A stretch of DNA of 64,000 bases from CAZNUM01 sp046861615. Lineage in GTDB: Bacteria; Fidelibacterota; Marinisomatia; Marinisomatales; TCS55. The notes under the pieces are model-generated. The model ran no database searches and was not told the origin of the DNA. It saw only the letters and a program-made list of their open reading frames with translations. The stretch is taken from contig JBHHUS010000002.1 of assembly GCA_046861615.1 (NCBI GenBank), forward strand, positions 1 through 64,000, written 5' to 3'. This document shows positions 8,662-16,921 of the stretch, piece after piece. The position numbers and the translations under genes were made by a program. The first letter of the stretch is position 1, and each line of letters starts with the position of its first letter.

Positions 8662-9972
8662 CTATACAATTTCTTCAACCGTTGTCCCTTCTTCCGGAAC
8701 AGTTGCCGCCTGATTCGCTTTTTCGTTAGTCTCCACAAATGCCTGAACAGAATCATAAATCTTTTCGAGTGTCAATTCAGAGACCCCCTTGATTTTCAGT
8801 AATTTATCTTCATCTGATTTGAGTAAATCCGAAACATTCAGGACCCCGTTTTCAGATAATGGTTTCACGGCCCGGGCGGGAAAATTCGGAATATCAGCCA
8901 GGAGTGTATTTTGTTCGGTTTGTTTTCGTTCATATTCAATTTTTCCAAAGGCATCAATTCGATAACCAATGACCCGGGAAGCCAGATTAATGTTAACTCC
9001 GCCCCTGCCGATTGCAGAGTCCAGTTCTTCATCATTAAAAATGGCAACACAGTATTTTTGATCGTCATCAATATAAAGATTCAACGGTTTGGCTGGTGAC
9101 AACGCCCGGGAGATCAGAATTTCAGATTTCTCACTGAAATTGATGATATCAATTTTTTCGTTATTCAATTCCCTTACAATTGCCTGAATTCGACTTCCAC
9201 GCATTCCCACACAAGCCCCTACGGGATCGATTCGGCGATCATGAGACTTAACAATGATCTTAGCCCGTTCACCGGGGTGGCGGGCAATGGCGATGATTTC
9301 AATGACCCCATCCTCAATTTCAGGGACTTCCATTTCGAATAATTTGTAAAGAAAGTGGTTATCGCTGCGGGATATAATAATATCCGGTCCGCGGGAGGAA
9401 ACTTCAACAGATTTAATAATGGCCCGAATCGAATCACCCCGCCGGTAACGTTCCGAAAAAATCTGTTCCTTCCGGGGCATCCGCAATTCAGCGTGTTCAA
9501 TATTTACAAAGACATTATCCCGCTGCACCTGATGAACGGTGCCGATGACGATTTCACCAACCCGCTGGGAATAATCCTCGTAAATGTATTTTTTCTCGAT
9601 ATCCTGAATCCGCTGGGCAAAAAACTGTTTGGCCGTGTGGATGAGCCGCCGGCCAAAAATCGTCGGATCCACTATCTCCACATAGGTATCACCAATCACT
9701 AGGTCGGTCAGTTCCGGATCCTTGGCCAATACATCGTCCAGGGTTATTTCACAGATCGGATCCTCGACCTCCTCAACAATTGTCCGTTCGGCGTAGATCT
9801 CAATTTCACCCTTATCAAGATTGACGATAACACTACAATTACTGGCATCACCGCGTTCCCTCTCAATCAGGTGTAAAAAAAGCTGTTCCAGGATGGATCC
9901 CAGCTCGGACCGCTCCACGTTTTTATCACGGGCGATCTCTGAAAATACTTCAATTAATTCCCGGTTAATCAA
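8662..9972 (-). CDS. nusA: Transcription termination/antitermination protein NusA
   Basis: A 436-residue RNA polymerase-binding factor. In order: N-terminal domain (1-~125) that contacts polymerase, S1 domain (~135-200; IVIGTVHQVQRDNVFVNI), KH1 (~230-300; HDRRIDPVGACVGMRG) and KH2 (~305-365; AIGRGGVNINLASRVIGYRIDAF). A single C-terminal helix-hairpin-helix-like segment (~375-415; LLKIKGVSELTLEKIYD) stands in place of the two acidic repeats of E. coli NusA. It sits between rimP and infB, the conserved order. NusA autoregulates this operon in E. coli, and a terminator hairpin stands just before rimP here. Confidence 0.97.
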   Translation of the reverse strand: MINRELIEVFSEIARDKNVERSELGSILEQLFLHLIERERGDASNCSVIVNLDKGEIEIYAERTIVEEVEDPICEITLDDVLAKDPELTDLVIGDTYVEIVDPTIFGRRLIHTAKQFFAQRIQDIEKKYIYEDYSQRVGEIVIGTVHQVQRDNVFVNIEHAELRMPRKEQIFSERYRRGDSIRAIIKSVEVSSRGPDIIISRSDNHFLYKLFEMEVPEIEDGVIEIIAIARHPGERAKIIVKSHDRRIDPVGACVGMRGSRIQAIVRELNNEKIDIINFSEKSEILISRALSPAKPLNLYIDDDQKYCVAIFNDEELDSAIGRGGVNINLASRVIGYRIDAFGKIEYERKQTEQNTLLADIPNFPARAVKPLSENGVLNVSDLLKSDEDKLLKIKGVSELTLEKIYDSVQAFVETNEKANQAATVPEEGTTVEEIV

Positions 9973-9989
9973 AATGCCTCCACACAGAA

Positions 9990-10421
9990 TTATTTGAATT
10001 CAATAACAATTTTTGCCGTTTCAATCTGGTCGAATTTAATGTATTCTTTCCCGCCGGTTTTATCTTCACCGGTTAATCCGGTTTCATCAACATCAATTAT
10101 TTTCACAGTATGACCCTGTAATTGATTAAGAAGTTTTAGTTCAATTTTCCGACCAATATTCTTTTCAAACTGGAACCGCTGCTTCAAGGGTGCCTCCAGC
10201 CCCGGTGAGGTCACCTCTAACTGATAACCATCTGGAAACACCTGATCCAGATAACCGGAATCCCGGACTGTCCGGGCTACGTCTGAAGTAGTATTGATTG
10301 TCATCGGTCGGATACTGTCAACTATCAGTTTTACACCAGGCCGATGTTGATTTTTAATGACATCCATCAGCACCAAGTTCGGTGGCAATAGCGCTTCAAG
10401 CTTTTTTTTCATTTCATTCAT
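9990..10421 (-). CDS. rimP: Ribosome maturation factor RimP
   Basis: A 143-residue protein needed for 30S assembly. It has the N-terminal alpha/beta domain with GVKLIVDSIRPMTINTTSDVAR and SPGLEAPLK, then a C-terminal SH3-like barrel (~residues 88-143). Length is typical for FCB homologues. Two in-frame ATGs (10421 and 10412) are possible; the outer one has a weak AAGG site 11 nt upstream. It is the first gene of the rimP-nusA-infB series and starts only 14 nt after the T-tract of the upstream terminator, leaving almost no room for a separate promoter. Confidence 0.93.
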   Translation of the reverse strand: MNEMKKKLEALLPPNLVLMDVIKNQHRPGVKLIVDSIRPMTINTTSDVARTVRDSGYLDQVFPDGYQLEVTSPGLEAPLKQRFQFEKNIGRKIELKLLNQLQGHTVKIIDVDETGLTGEDKTGGKEYIKFDQIETAKIVIEFK

Positions 10422-10435
10422 TTAGTCATGCCTTG

Positions 10436-10467
10436 ACAAAAGAAAAGTGGGTTGGGCAACCCACTTT
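10436..10467 (-). terminator. Rho-independent terminator / possible attenuator before rimP
   Basis: On the minus strand a perfect 11-bp stem (AAAGTGGGTTG with CAACCCACTTT, 2-nt loop) is followed by TTCTTTTG. It lies 40 nt past the stop codon of the TPR gene and 14 nt ahead of the rimP ATG. As a terminator it would separate the two units. As an attenuator it would control read-through into rimP-nusA-infB. Confidence 0.85.
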
Positions 10468-10507
10468 CCAGTCCAGAAATTACTGCTTATTAAAGATCAA
10501 TCAAAGG

Positions 10508-11200
10508 CTAATTGAGCGTATTTCCCTCCGACACTAAAAGGCCCTCCACAAATTCTGCATATTGTTTTAAATCGAAATTTTCATCCCACTCCGCTAATAC
10601 ATCAGCAATAAGTTTTTTCGCTTCATTCTGGTTGCCGTTAAGAATATCCAGTTTTGCCAATGACAAAGAAGCCCAGGCCGCTTCCTCCCTGGAATTAGTG
10701 TATTTTAATGCTTTCCGCTGATATTTAATGGCGGTCTTCAGATCGCCGCTGTCCTGGTAAATATTTGATAAGACCTGATAAGCCGATCCTTTCAGCAACT
10801 GGTTACCAGACCGGTCGATGAATTCCTCCAGCAGTGGTTTAGCCAATTCATAATCACCCCAGTCAAAATAGACTTTTGCGAGGTAATAGCGGGCGTTATT
10901 TCCTGCCAGTGTAGCGGGATATTCGTCAATGACATCCTGTAGATATAGGATTGAATTATCATCATCCCCCAGATCAATGTAGATCATGGCCTTACCCAAA
11001 GCGACATTCGCTTCCTCCCGGTTAGCCCGGGTGTTCTGCAGGAAAAGGGTTCCGATAATAAATACAAACAGCGCACCTAATAAAATCCGGGTATAAAACT
11101 TGCGATTTTCCGTCAGGTTATGACGAACTGAAAATATCGTCTCAAGGAACGGATCACGTTTAATTTCTTTCCGGGTTAATTTCTTTTTCGGTTTCAGCAT
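10508..11200 (-). CDS. Membrane-anchored tetratricopeptide repeat protein (YfgM-like)
   Basis: A 230-residue protein with a basic cytoplasmic N-terminus (LKPKKKLTRKEIKRDPF), one membrane helix at ~39-56 (ILLGALFVFIIGTLFLQ) and four TPR-like helix pairs at ~65-225, such as ALGKAMIYIDLGDDDNSILYL and AYQVLSNIYQDSGDLKTAI. The layout resembles YfgM/BamD-type periplasmic scaffolds and is common in FCB genomes; its partner cannot be named from sequence. tRNA-Arg lies 32 nt upstream and a terminator follows, so tRNA-Arg and this gene may share a transcript. Confidence 0.85.
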   Translation of the reverse strand: MLKPKKKLTRKEIKRDPFLETIFSVRHNLTENRKFYTRILLGALFVFIIGTLFLQNTRANREEANVALGKAMIYIDLGDDDNSILYLQDVIDEYPATLAGNNARYYLAKVYFDWGDYELAKPLLEEFIDRSGNQLLKGSAYQVLSNIYQDSGDLKTAIKYQRKALKYTNSREEAAWASLSLAKLDILNGNQNEAKKLIADVLAEWDENFDLKQYAEFVEGLLVSEGNTLN

Positions 11201-11232
11201 TTTATTTTTTTCTTTCTAATTAGCGTTTTCTG

Positions 11233-11304
11233 TACCCTTGGCAGGAATCGAACCTACATCTAATCCTTAGGAGGGATTTGTTCTATCCGTTGAACTACAA
11301 GGGC
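11233..11304 (-). tRNA. tRNA-Arg (anticodon CCT)
   Basis: Acceptor GCCCTTG/CAAGGGT with a G-U closing pair, D arm GTTC/GAAC, anticodon arm AATCC-CTCCTAA-GGATT giving anticodon CCT (reads AGG), T arm GTAGG-TTCGATT-CCTGC, discriminator A. The next bases are CA, so CCA is not encoded. It lies just upstream of the TPR gene. Confidence 0.95.
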
Positions 11305-11356
11305 AATCGGTAAAATTACTGCTTTTTATTATTGCGGAAAAAGCGAGAAAATACGG

Positions 11357-12364
11357 TTAAATATTATGTTCCCGGGTCAAATTTCGAGTCATCAGTTCCG
11401 TAACCGCCAACTTGGGATCTTTATCCTCAAATAAAATATTGTAAATGGCTTGTGAAATGGGCATTTCCACTGAATATTTCGCTTTCAGATCGTGAACTGA
11501 TTGAGCCGTTTTTACACCCTCCGCTACCATTTCCATTTGTTCCAGAATATCCCCGAGTTTTCTACCGCGGCCAATTTCCTCGCCCACATAACGGTTTCGG
11601 CTGTGTTTACTGAGACAAGTGGCAATTAAATCTCCTATACCGCTAAGACCGGAAAAAGTTTCCTTCCTGGCACCCATGGCAACACCCAGACGGGTCATTT
11701 CTGTGATTCCACGGGTTAACAGGGCTGCCTTAGTATTGTCACCAAAACCGATGCCGTCGCAAATCCCAGCAGCAATGGCAATGACATTTTTTATCGAACC
11801 CCCCAATTCTACGCCGAGAATATCGGTATTAGTGTAAACCCGTAAAAATGGACTGGAAAACAGGAATTGCACTTGCTCGGCGGTTGAAATATTTTCAGCC
11901 GCAGCCACTAAAGTAGTCGGTAATCGCTGAATCACTTCCTCAGCGTGGCTAGGACCATACAGACTAACAATCAGATCTTTTTTGAAGCCGCAAGCCTCCT
12001 GAACAACCTGACTCATGGTTTTAAGCGTCTGGTTTTCGACCCCCTTGGCAACATTAACCAGAATTGAATCCCGATTCAACTTGCCTTTTAATCGGAACGC
12101 TAATTTGCGAACGGCATGAGATGGAACAGCAATAATGACATAACGACTTTGATCCAGTGCTTCGGTCAAGTCGGGAAAGAAAGTGATATTTTTGGCAAAT
12201 TGAAAACCGGGAAGATTGGGATGGCGCCTGGTTGATTTAAATTGTTTGACCTTGTCAGCATTGTGGTGCCAGGCGTTTACTCTATGCCCCTGCAAAGCCA
12301 GACACTGGGCTAAGGCACTGCCCCAGGAACCACATCCCAGGACAGTCACAGTTTCAATGGACAA
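11357..12364 (-). CDS. gpsA: Glycerol-3-phosphate dehydrogenase [NAD(P)+]
   Basis: A 335-residue cytoplasmic enzyme that reduces dihydroxyacetone phosphate to sn-glycerol 3-phosphate for phospholipid synthesis. The Rossmann motif GCGSWGSALAQCLALQGH is at residues 10-27, with NVAKGVENQTL, SLYGPSHAEEV and the catalytic Lys segment LGGSIKNVIAIAAGICDG. GDNTKAALLTRGITEM follows. Length fits the family. It is 23 nt downstream of the acyl-CoA ligase gene, so two lipid genes are linked, and tRNA-Arg lies 52 nt further downstream. Confidence 0.97.
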   Translation of the reverse strand: MSIETVTVLGCGSWGSALAQCLALQGHRVNAWHHNADKVKQFKSTRRHPNLPGFQFAKNITFFPDLTEALDQSRYVIIAVPSHAVRKLAFRLKGKLNRDSILVNVAKGVENQTLKTMSQVVQEACGFKKDLIVSLYGPSHAEEVIQRLPTTLVAAAENISTAEQVQFLFSSPFLRVYTNTDILGVELGGSIKNVIAIAAGICDGIGFGDNTKAALLTRGITEMTRLGVAMGARKETFSGLSGIGDLIATCLSKHSRNRYVGEEIGRGRKLGDILEQMEMVAEGVKTAQSVHDLKAKYSVEMPISQAIYNILFEDKDPKLAVTELMTRNLTREHNI

Positions 12365-12387
12365 GGGCTGAAATCCTTCCGGTGAAT

Positions 12388-14190
12388 TTATTCAGCGTAA
12401 ATACTGTCAATTAAAGCGGCAAAATGCTGTTCGACCGGCTTACGTTTAATCGATAACTTTGGTGTGGTTTCCCCTTCAGCAATGGTCCATTCCCGCGGCA
12501 CAAGGGCAAACTTCTTAATTCGTTCGTACCTTGAAAAACTCTCCATTGCTTCCTGAACAACACTTTCGTACAGGACAATAACCTCACTGTTTTGAACCAG
12601 GGCCTCCCTGTCATCAGTGGGAATGCCGTGTTCTTTAGCCCATTCGGTCAACATTTCAAAGGAGGGGACGATCAAGGCCGATACAAATTTCCGGCGATCC
12701 CCAATCGCCAGGCACTGTTCCACAAATTTATTGGAAGACAGAGCAATCTCCAGTGGAGCCGGGGCCACGTTTTTTCCTCCTGAAGTCACCAGTAAACTCT
12801 TTTTACGGTCGGTGATCTTCAAGTAGTCATCTTCATCAAATTCTCCAATATCACCGGTATGAAACCAGCCGTCAGCATCAATCGATTCTTTCGTGTCAGC
12901 TTCATTTTTGTAATAACCAACCATAACATTATCGCCCCGACAGAGAATTTCTCCGTCGTCGGCAATTTTAACTTCTACCCCGTTAACCGGAGCCCCCACT
13001 GTTCCGAATTTGATCAGTTCTATTCTGTTCACGGAGATCACCGGGCTGGTCTCTGTCAAACCATATCCTTCCAAGATTGGCAGGCCGGCCGACATAAAAA
13101 ATTCACCAATTTCTTTTGAAAGTGGCGCTCCACCGGAAATAAAATAACGGAGTCTTCCTCCTACCCGTTCTTTCAACTTGGAGAATACCAGTTTATTGGC
13201 CAACTTATATTTCAGCGCTAATAAACCGGAAGGTTGTTGATTACGTTTCAGGAATGCTGCAGCCTGGGTACCAATCTTGATTGCCCACCAGAATATCTTT
13301 TGCCTGATGGCCGGATCCTTACTGACCTTATCCAGTACTTTACCATATATTTTTTCATACAGCCGCGGTACTGCCACCATGATTGTTGGACGGACTTCCA
13401 GCATATTATCCGCTACCGTTTCAACACCCTCAGCATAATAGGTAGTGCATCCCCGGTTGAAACCGGTATAATGGCCGGCCATTCTTTCGAATGAATGGCT
13501 GAGCGGCAAAAAGGATAGAAATATTTCACCGGTATTAATATCCAGGGCATCTAAACCACTGTAAATATTGGAAACCAGATTACGATGGATAAGCATGACT
13601 CCCTTTGGATTCCCCGTGGTACCGCTGGTATAGATCAGGGTCAATAAATCTTCCGGTTCAACCTGTTTAGATATTTCTGCATAGGAAAATCCATCCTCTG
13701 TAATTTTTTTATTTCCCATTTCAAGAACTTCCTGAAAAGCGATAATCTGATTCCCAGGATCCCGGGTATCGTCCATGGTAATAATGCCCTTAAGTCCGAG
13801 GCTGTCTTTAATGAAAGATAATATTTTATCCGTCTGTTCCTTATTTTCAGTAATCACGTATTCAGCATCTGAATCGTCAATAATATATTTTATTTGCGGG
13901 GCAATCAACGTGGGATACACGGTAACGGAAGCGGCGCCAAGTCCGGCAATAGCATAATCACTGATAGCCCAGCGAGGATTATTAGTTGACAATATGGCTA
14001 CTTTACTTCCTTTCTTCACCCCTAATTGGGATAGACCACCGGTAAATTGATCTACCAATTCCCCCACTTCACCAAACGAATAGCCTTTCCATCGTCCATC
14101 GACTTTTTCAAAATAAGCCTTATCAGCACGAAAGTTAGTTACTGACTGTAAAAACATTTCTGCAATAGTATTGAAAGTCATAATTATCAC
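12388..14190 (-). CDS. Long-chain fatty acid-CoA ligase (AMP-forming)
   Basis: A 600-residue ANL-superfamily enzyme expected to activate long-chain fatty acids with ATP and CoA at the inner membrane face. Key motifs are LIYTSGTTGNPKGVML (P-loop-like, ~residues 188-203), FLPLSHSFERMAGHY, GYGLTETSP (~384-392), GWFHTGDIGEFDED and TDRKKSLLVTSGGKNVAP. The length and the SHSFER motif match the eukaryote-like FAA1/COG1022 branch common in Bacteroidota-type bacteria. The upstream region (14191-14275) separates it from plus-strand tRNA-Leu. Confidence 0.93.
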   Translation of the reverse strand: MIIMTFNTIAEMFLQSVTNFRADKAYFEKVDGRWKGYSFGEVGELVDQFTGGLSQLGVKKGSKVAILSTNNPRWAISDYAIAGLGAASVTVYPTLIAPQIKYIIDDSDAEYVITENKEQTDKILSFIKDSLGLKGIITMDDTRDPGNQIIAFQEVLEMGNKKITEDGFSYAEISKQVEPEDLLTLIYTSGTTGNPKGVMLIHRNLVSNIYSGLDALDINTGEIFLSFLPLSHSFERMAGHYTGFNRGCTTYYAEGVETVADNMLEVRPTIMVAVPRLYEKIYGKVLDKVSKDPAIRQKIFWWAIKIGTQAAAFLKRNQQPSGLLALKYKLANKLVFSKLKERVGGRLRYFISGGAPLSKEIGEFFMSAGLPILEGYGLTETSPVISVNRIELIKFGTVGAPVNGVEVKIADDGEILCRGDNVMVGYYKNEADTKESIDADGWFHTGDIGEFDEDDYLKITDRKKSLLVTSGGKNVAPAPLEIALSSNKFVEQCLAIGDRRKFVSALIVPSFEMLTEWAKEHGIPTDDREALVQNSEVIVLYESVVQEAMESFSRYERIKKFALVPREWTIAEGETTPKLSIKRKPVEQHFAALIDSIYAE

Positions 14191-14275
14191 CCTTTTTTCT
14201 CAGTACCCAAATATATTGATATTTTCTTTCTTAGGCTTCTAATTTCTTCCACTGATTTTGGCTTAAGAATTTAAA

Positions 14276-14359
14276 GCCGGGGTGGCGGAACTGGTAGACG
14301 CGCCTGACTCAAAATCTGGTGGTGGCAACACCGTGCGAGTTCGAGTCTCGCCCTCGGCA
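14276..14359 (+). tRNA. tRNA-Leu (anticodon CAA)
   Basis: A class II tRNA with acceptor GCCGGGG/CCTCGGC, anticodon arm CCTGA-CTCAAAA-TCTGG (one T-T mismatch) giving anticodon CAA (reads TTG), long variable arm GGTG-GCAA-CACC, T arm GCGAG-TTCGAGT-CTCGC and discriminator A. CCA is not encoded (CTG follows). It is the only plus-strand tRNA in the window. Confidence 0.95.
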
Positions 14360-14458
14360 CTGCTCTTTTCTCTGGTTCAAAAAAACACTTGCAAAAATTT
14401 TATTAAACTATTACTTTAAGCTATCAAGGTGCTGGCTTGGTACCTTTGGTATGTGGAA

Positions 14459-14504
14459 GGGGTAGACCTTCACTTTGTTCCGAGGTCATCGTGAAGTCTA
14501 CCCC
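14459..14504 (+). repeat. Large imperfect palindrome, REP-like or terminator
   Basis: Arms GGGGTAGACCTTCAC and GTGAAGTCTACCCC pair over 14 bp with one bulged base around a 17-nt loop. The right arm is followed by ACTTTATTTATAA, which is a weak T-rich tail. It could terminate tRNA-Leu transcription, or be one copy of a dispersed palindromic repeat. A genome-wide search for the arm would decide. Confidence 0.55.
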
Positions 14505-14721
14505 ACTTTATTTATAAAACGTACCTGATATTATACTTTAAGTAATAAAAGGTATTTATCTGATATTGCATTAATAAGCGTACTTTATTTATCACTTTAA
14601 GAGAGCGAATATTTCCCGAGCGTTCCACCTCATTTAAATATTAAATATAATTAAAGAAAAGTAATATTGCGTCTGTTTTTCCAGGCTCCCACTAATTTGT
14701 TCCGATGAAATTTACCGATCG

Positions 14722-14757
14722 AAAGAAAAAAAGAGGTCATTAAAAATGACCTCTTTT
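14722..14757 (-). terminator. Rho-independent terminator after the 168-residue coiled-coil gene
   Basis: On the minus strand the 13-bp stem AAAAGAGGTCATT/AATGACCTCTTTT with a 3-nt loop is followed by TTTCTTTC. It lies 25 nt past the stop codon of the upstream minus-strand gene. Confidence 0.9.
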
Positions 14758-14782
14758 AACAATAATGCTAAAAATTACTCCC

Positions 14783-15289
14783 TTATTTCTTCTTCTTTTT
14801 CCCGTTTTCAGCTTCTTTGGGCTTGGCCAGTTCCTTAACCTGATTTTGTAAAGCAGTAACCGTTTGCTCCAGATCAGAAAATTTACGTCGGGTTAATCTC
14901 CTTTGACTGTCGAAAGATTCCTGCAAATCGGTTAGATCCTGATTGGTTAAATCAATCTTTTTATTGGTTACACGGGAAAATTCGTCAAGATTCCATTGTA
15001 CGTCATCGATCCGATCATACAACGAATCGGCGGTAGTATTAATTAAATTAGTATTAGCAATTATATCCTGCTGAGCACGCCGTATATGTTTACCACGACC
15101 TTCAAAACGAAGATTATATTTTCTTAAGTCTTCTCTGAATTCCTTATCGATGATGTCCAGATGATCTTTATCCTGTTTATTAAGAACTTCCATTCGTGCT
15201 TTTAGATCATCGGACAACCACTGGAAATAACCACCGGTGATAAGTAAAACAGCTAATAGCCCAAATATAATTTTATCCTTAATGCTCAT
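14783..15289 (-). CDS. Membrane-anchored coiled-coil protein, unknown function
   Basis: A 168-residue protein with one membrane helix at residues ~7-23 (IIFGLLAVLLITGGYF). A mostly helical region follows (~25-155) with heptad-like spacing (LYDRIDDVQWNLDEFSRVTNKKIDLTNQ begins its core). The tail is Lys-rich and ends GKKKKK. No enzyme motif is visible. It lies 18 nt downstream of a small coiled-coil gene and is closed by a terminator, so the two form a pair. The role is unknown; a scaffold or envelope-spacer role would be a guess. Confidence 0.75.
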   Translation of the reverse strand: MSIKDKIIFGLLAVLLITGGYFQWLSDDLKARMEVLNKQDKDHLDIIDKEFREDLRKYNLRFEGRGKHIRRAQQDIIANTNLINTTADSLYDRIDDVQWNLDEFSRVTNKKIDLTNQDLTDLQESFDSQRRLTRRKFSDLEQTVTALQNQVKELAKPKEAENGKKKKK

Positions 15290-15307
15290 CTTTTCCTCAA
15301 TTAATTG

Positions 15308-15637
15308 TTATTTTAAACCTTCTAATCGTTTTTCCCATTCGCTCAATTCCTTTGGATCAGATTCTTCTTCCTGATCAGTTTCACTGGTTTCCGTCCCTAC
15401 TACTTCACCGGCTTTAATTTTCTTAAGTAATTCTTCCTGTCTGGTGGAATTTTCCTTGAGACTGGCCATCAGGTATTGCACCTCCTCATTGAAATCCTGA
15501 ATGGCCGCCTCCAGTCGTTCCATCAATTCATCCACTAATGCCTGGCCGTAAGAGGCATTAATTCCTTCTAGGAGATCGTCCAGTTTGGCCTGAAGATATC
15601 CCACCCTACCTTCTTTATTATTTAGATCAATAGCCAT
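15308..15637 (-). CDS. Small helical protein of a two-member family (paralogue at 34.3 kb)
   Basis: A 109-residue, soluble, strongly helical acidic protein without signal peptide. Its core matches the protein encoded at 34292-34720: YGxxLxDELxxRLExxIxDF, then EVQxLxxxLKxNS, and both have a C-terminal S-x-[WF]-E-x-RLE motif (SEWEKRLEGLK here). I do not recognise a named family. It stands 18 nt before the membrane-anchored coiled-coil gene. The paralogue also neighbours secreted or membrane proteins, so an envelope-associated scaffolding role is possible but unproven. Confidence 0.75.
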   Translation of the reverse strand: MAIDLNNKEGRVGYLQAKLDDLLEGINASYGQALVDELMERLEAAIQDFNEEVQYLMASLKENSTRQEELLKKIKAGEVVGTETSETDQEEESDPKELSEWEKRLEGLK

Positions 15638-15723
15638 AAAGTGGACGGCAAATTACAGCCGGAAAGAATAATATCGAAAACGATTTTAGAAATTGAATTG
15701 ACACAGGTTTTAGACTCACAATT

Positions 15724-16179
15724 TCACGGAGTAAGTAATTTGAAATTACTCTTTTCGAAGGATTGAATTATCGGTTGAAATATTTTTTTCCGGAGCTTTA
15801 CCGGTAAAACATCTTCGGATTGGGTTTGGTACAGACTTTTTCCACTAGTAGATACTTCGGACCCGCGTTTAAAAACCCATTTTTCCACCCCCAGAAAAAC
15901 TTCGATTTTATCAGTTACTATCACGACAACTAAATAATCAAACCGTCGAAAGGAACGTTTTAACTTTTTCTTTTTAGTAACTAATAAACCTGTCTCTGGA
16001 GCATAGATATCAATTTCATACCCCAATCTTAATAGATCCTGTTTACATTTATCCAAAACCTGATCCTTGGGAATTTGATAGTTGAATTCCTTGGTCAGTC
16101 GTTTTGGTGCAGAACAAGTTGATATTTTCAACGGCAATGCTAAAAATATGAACAGCAGGGGCCGAAAATAAGCGGCCAT
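15724..16179 (-). CDS. Exported hypothetical protein (possible lipoprotein)
   Basis: A 151-residue protein from the ATG at 16179; an in-frame TTG at 16188 would give 154 residues and a 4-nt overlap with the upstream gene. The N-terminus YFRPLLFIFLALPLKISTC is a signal peptide. STC could be a poor lipobox, with Thr at -1. The mature part has alternating strands (YEIDIYAPETGLLVTKKK, FDYLVVVIVTDKIEVFLG) that suggest a small alpha/beta domain. No family is recognised. It follows another exported protein, and the pair may share a transcript. Confidence 0.65.
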   Translation of the reverse strand: MAAYFRPLLFIFLALPLKISTCSAPKRLTKEFNYQIPKDQVLDKCKQDLLRLGYEIDIYAPETGLLVTKKKKLKRSFRRFDYLVVVIVTDKIEVFLGVEKWVFKRGSEVSTSGKSLYQTQSEDVLPVKLRKKIFQPIIQSFEKSNFKLLTP

Positions 16180-16184
16180 AGAAA

Positions 16185-16859
16185 TCAATAAATATCAAAT
16201 ATGGAAGGTAGTGGTTCCGGCTTCGGTACCGAGCTGGACATATACATGAAATCGGGGTTATAATAAACCAGTTTTAACACACTCAAATTACCGCTGTAAA
16301 TGGGAAGTTCCGAAACCGGCAAAAGAACCAGGCCATTTAACAATAATTCAATTTGAATTGGTGTGCTGCTCCATGTCGAACGATAAAAAGCCCGTGAAAA
16401 TTTGGGGTTTAAATAATCCGAATACGACGATCCCGGACCAGATTGAACCTGGGTTAAACTGCGAGTGGGACCATAAACCTCAGAAATGTTCTTTTCCAAA
16501 CGTTTAAATAATTTTACCTGCCCATCGATATCATCTCCCGGTGGAATAAAATCAATCTCCACCTTCCAGAATCCACTGTCGGAGAAAAAATAAACGACCT
16601 GGACAGAATCAATACCAAGTTTTCCGCTATAACGCAGGTTCACGGTATCGCCGGGCATTTTTACCGAAGTTAACCCGGTTTTCGGCAGTGTCCCAACCGG
16701 ACTACCCCAGGCAAACCCCTTATAACCAAAAGCTAAATCCATAGGTAAAGAGGTATTCGAACTTTCAACAACTGCTGGTGTTGAATCAACCACAGTTGAA
16801 TCCTGTGCCACCAACCCGGTAACCATTAAACATGAAAGTAATATTAGTTTTCTGATCAT
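16185..16859 (-). CDS. Exported hypothetical protein
   Basis: A 224-residue protein with a clear signal peptide (MIRKLILLSCLMVTGLVAQ). After a Thr/Ser/Val-rich linker comes a domain starting LAFGYKGFAWGSPVGTLPK. This kind of segment occurs in uncharacterised FCB periplasmic proteins, where a short F.WG motif precedes a beta-rich domain. No catalytic motif is seen. Its stop codon touches the next exported protein gene, so the pair is probably co-expressed; lepB lies 62 nt upstream. Confidence 0.7.
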   Translation of the reverse strand: MIRKLILLSCLMVTGLVAQDSTVVDSTPAVVESSNTSLPMDLAFGYKGFAWGSPVGTLPKTGLTSVKMPGDTVNLRYSGKLGIDSVQVVYFFSDSGFWKVEIDFIPPGDDIDGQVKLFKRLEKNISEVYGPTRSLTQVQSGPGSSYSDYLNPKFSRAFYRSTWSSTPIQIELLLNGLVLLPVSELPIYSGNLSVLKLVYYNPDFMYMSSSVPKPEPLPSIFDIY

Positions 16860-16921
16860 CCTTAAATCTATTCGTCTATTGACCGGTCAAAATACGCTGT
16901 CAGGAAAAGACAAGGCAAGTG

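Larger units (their letters stand above)
14360..14782. other. 423-nt non-coding stretch
   Basis: No convincing open reading frame is seen. It holds an AT-rich tract with the word ACTTTAAG three times (about 14413, 14533 and 14593), a large imperfect hairpin at 14459-14504 and the terminator at 14722-14757. The rest shows nothing I can name. Confidence 0.6.
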
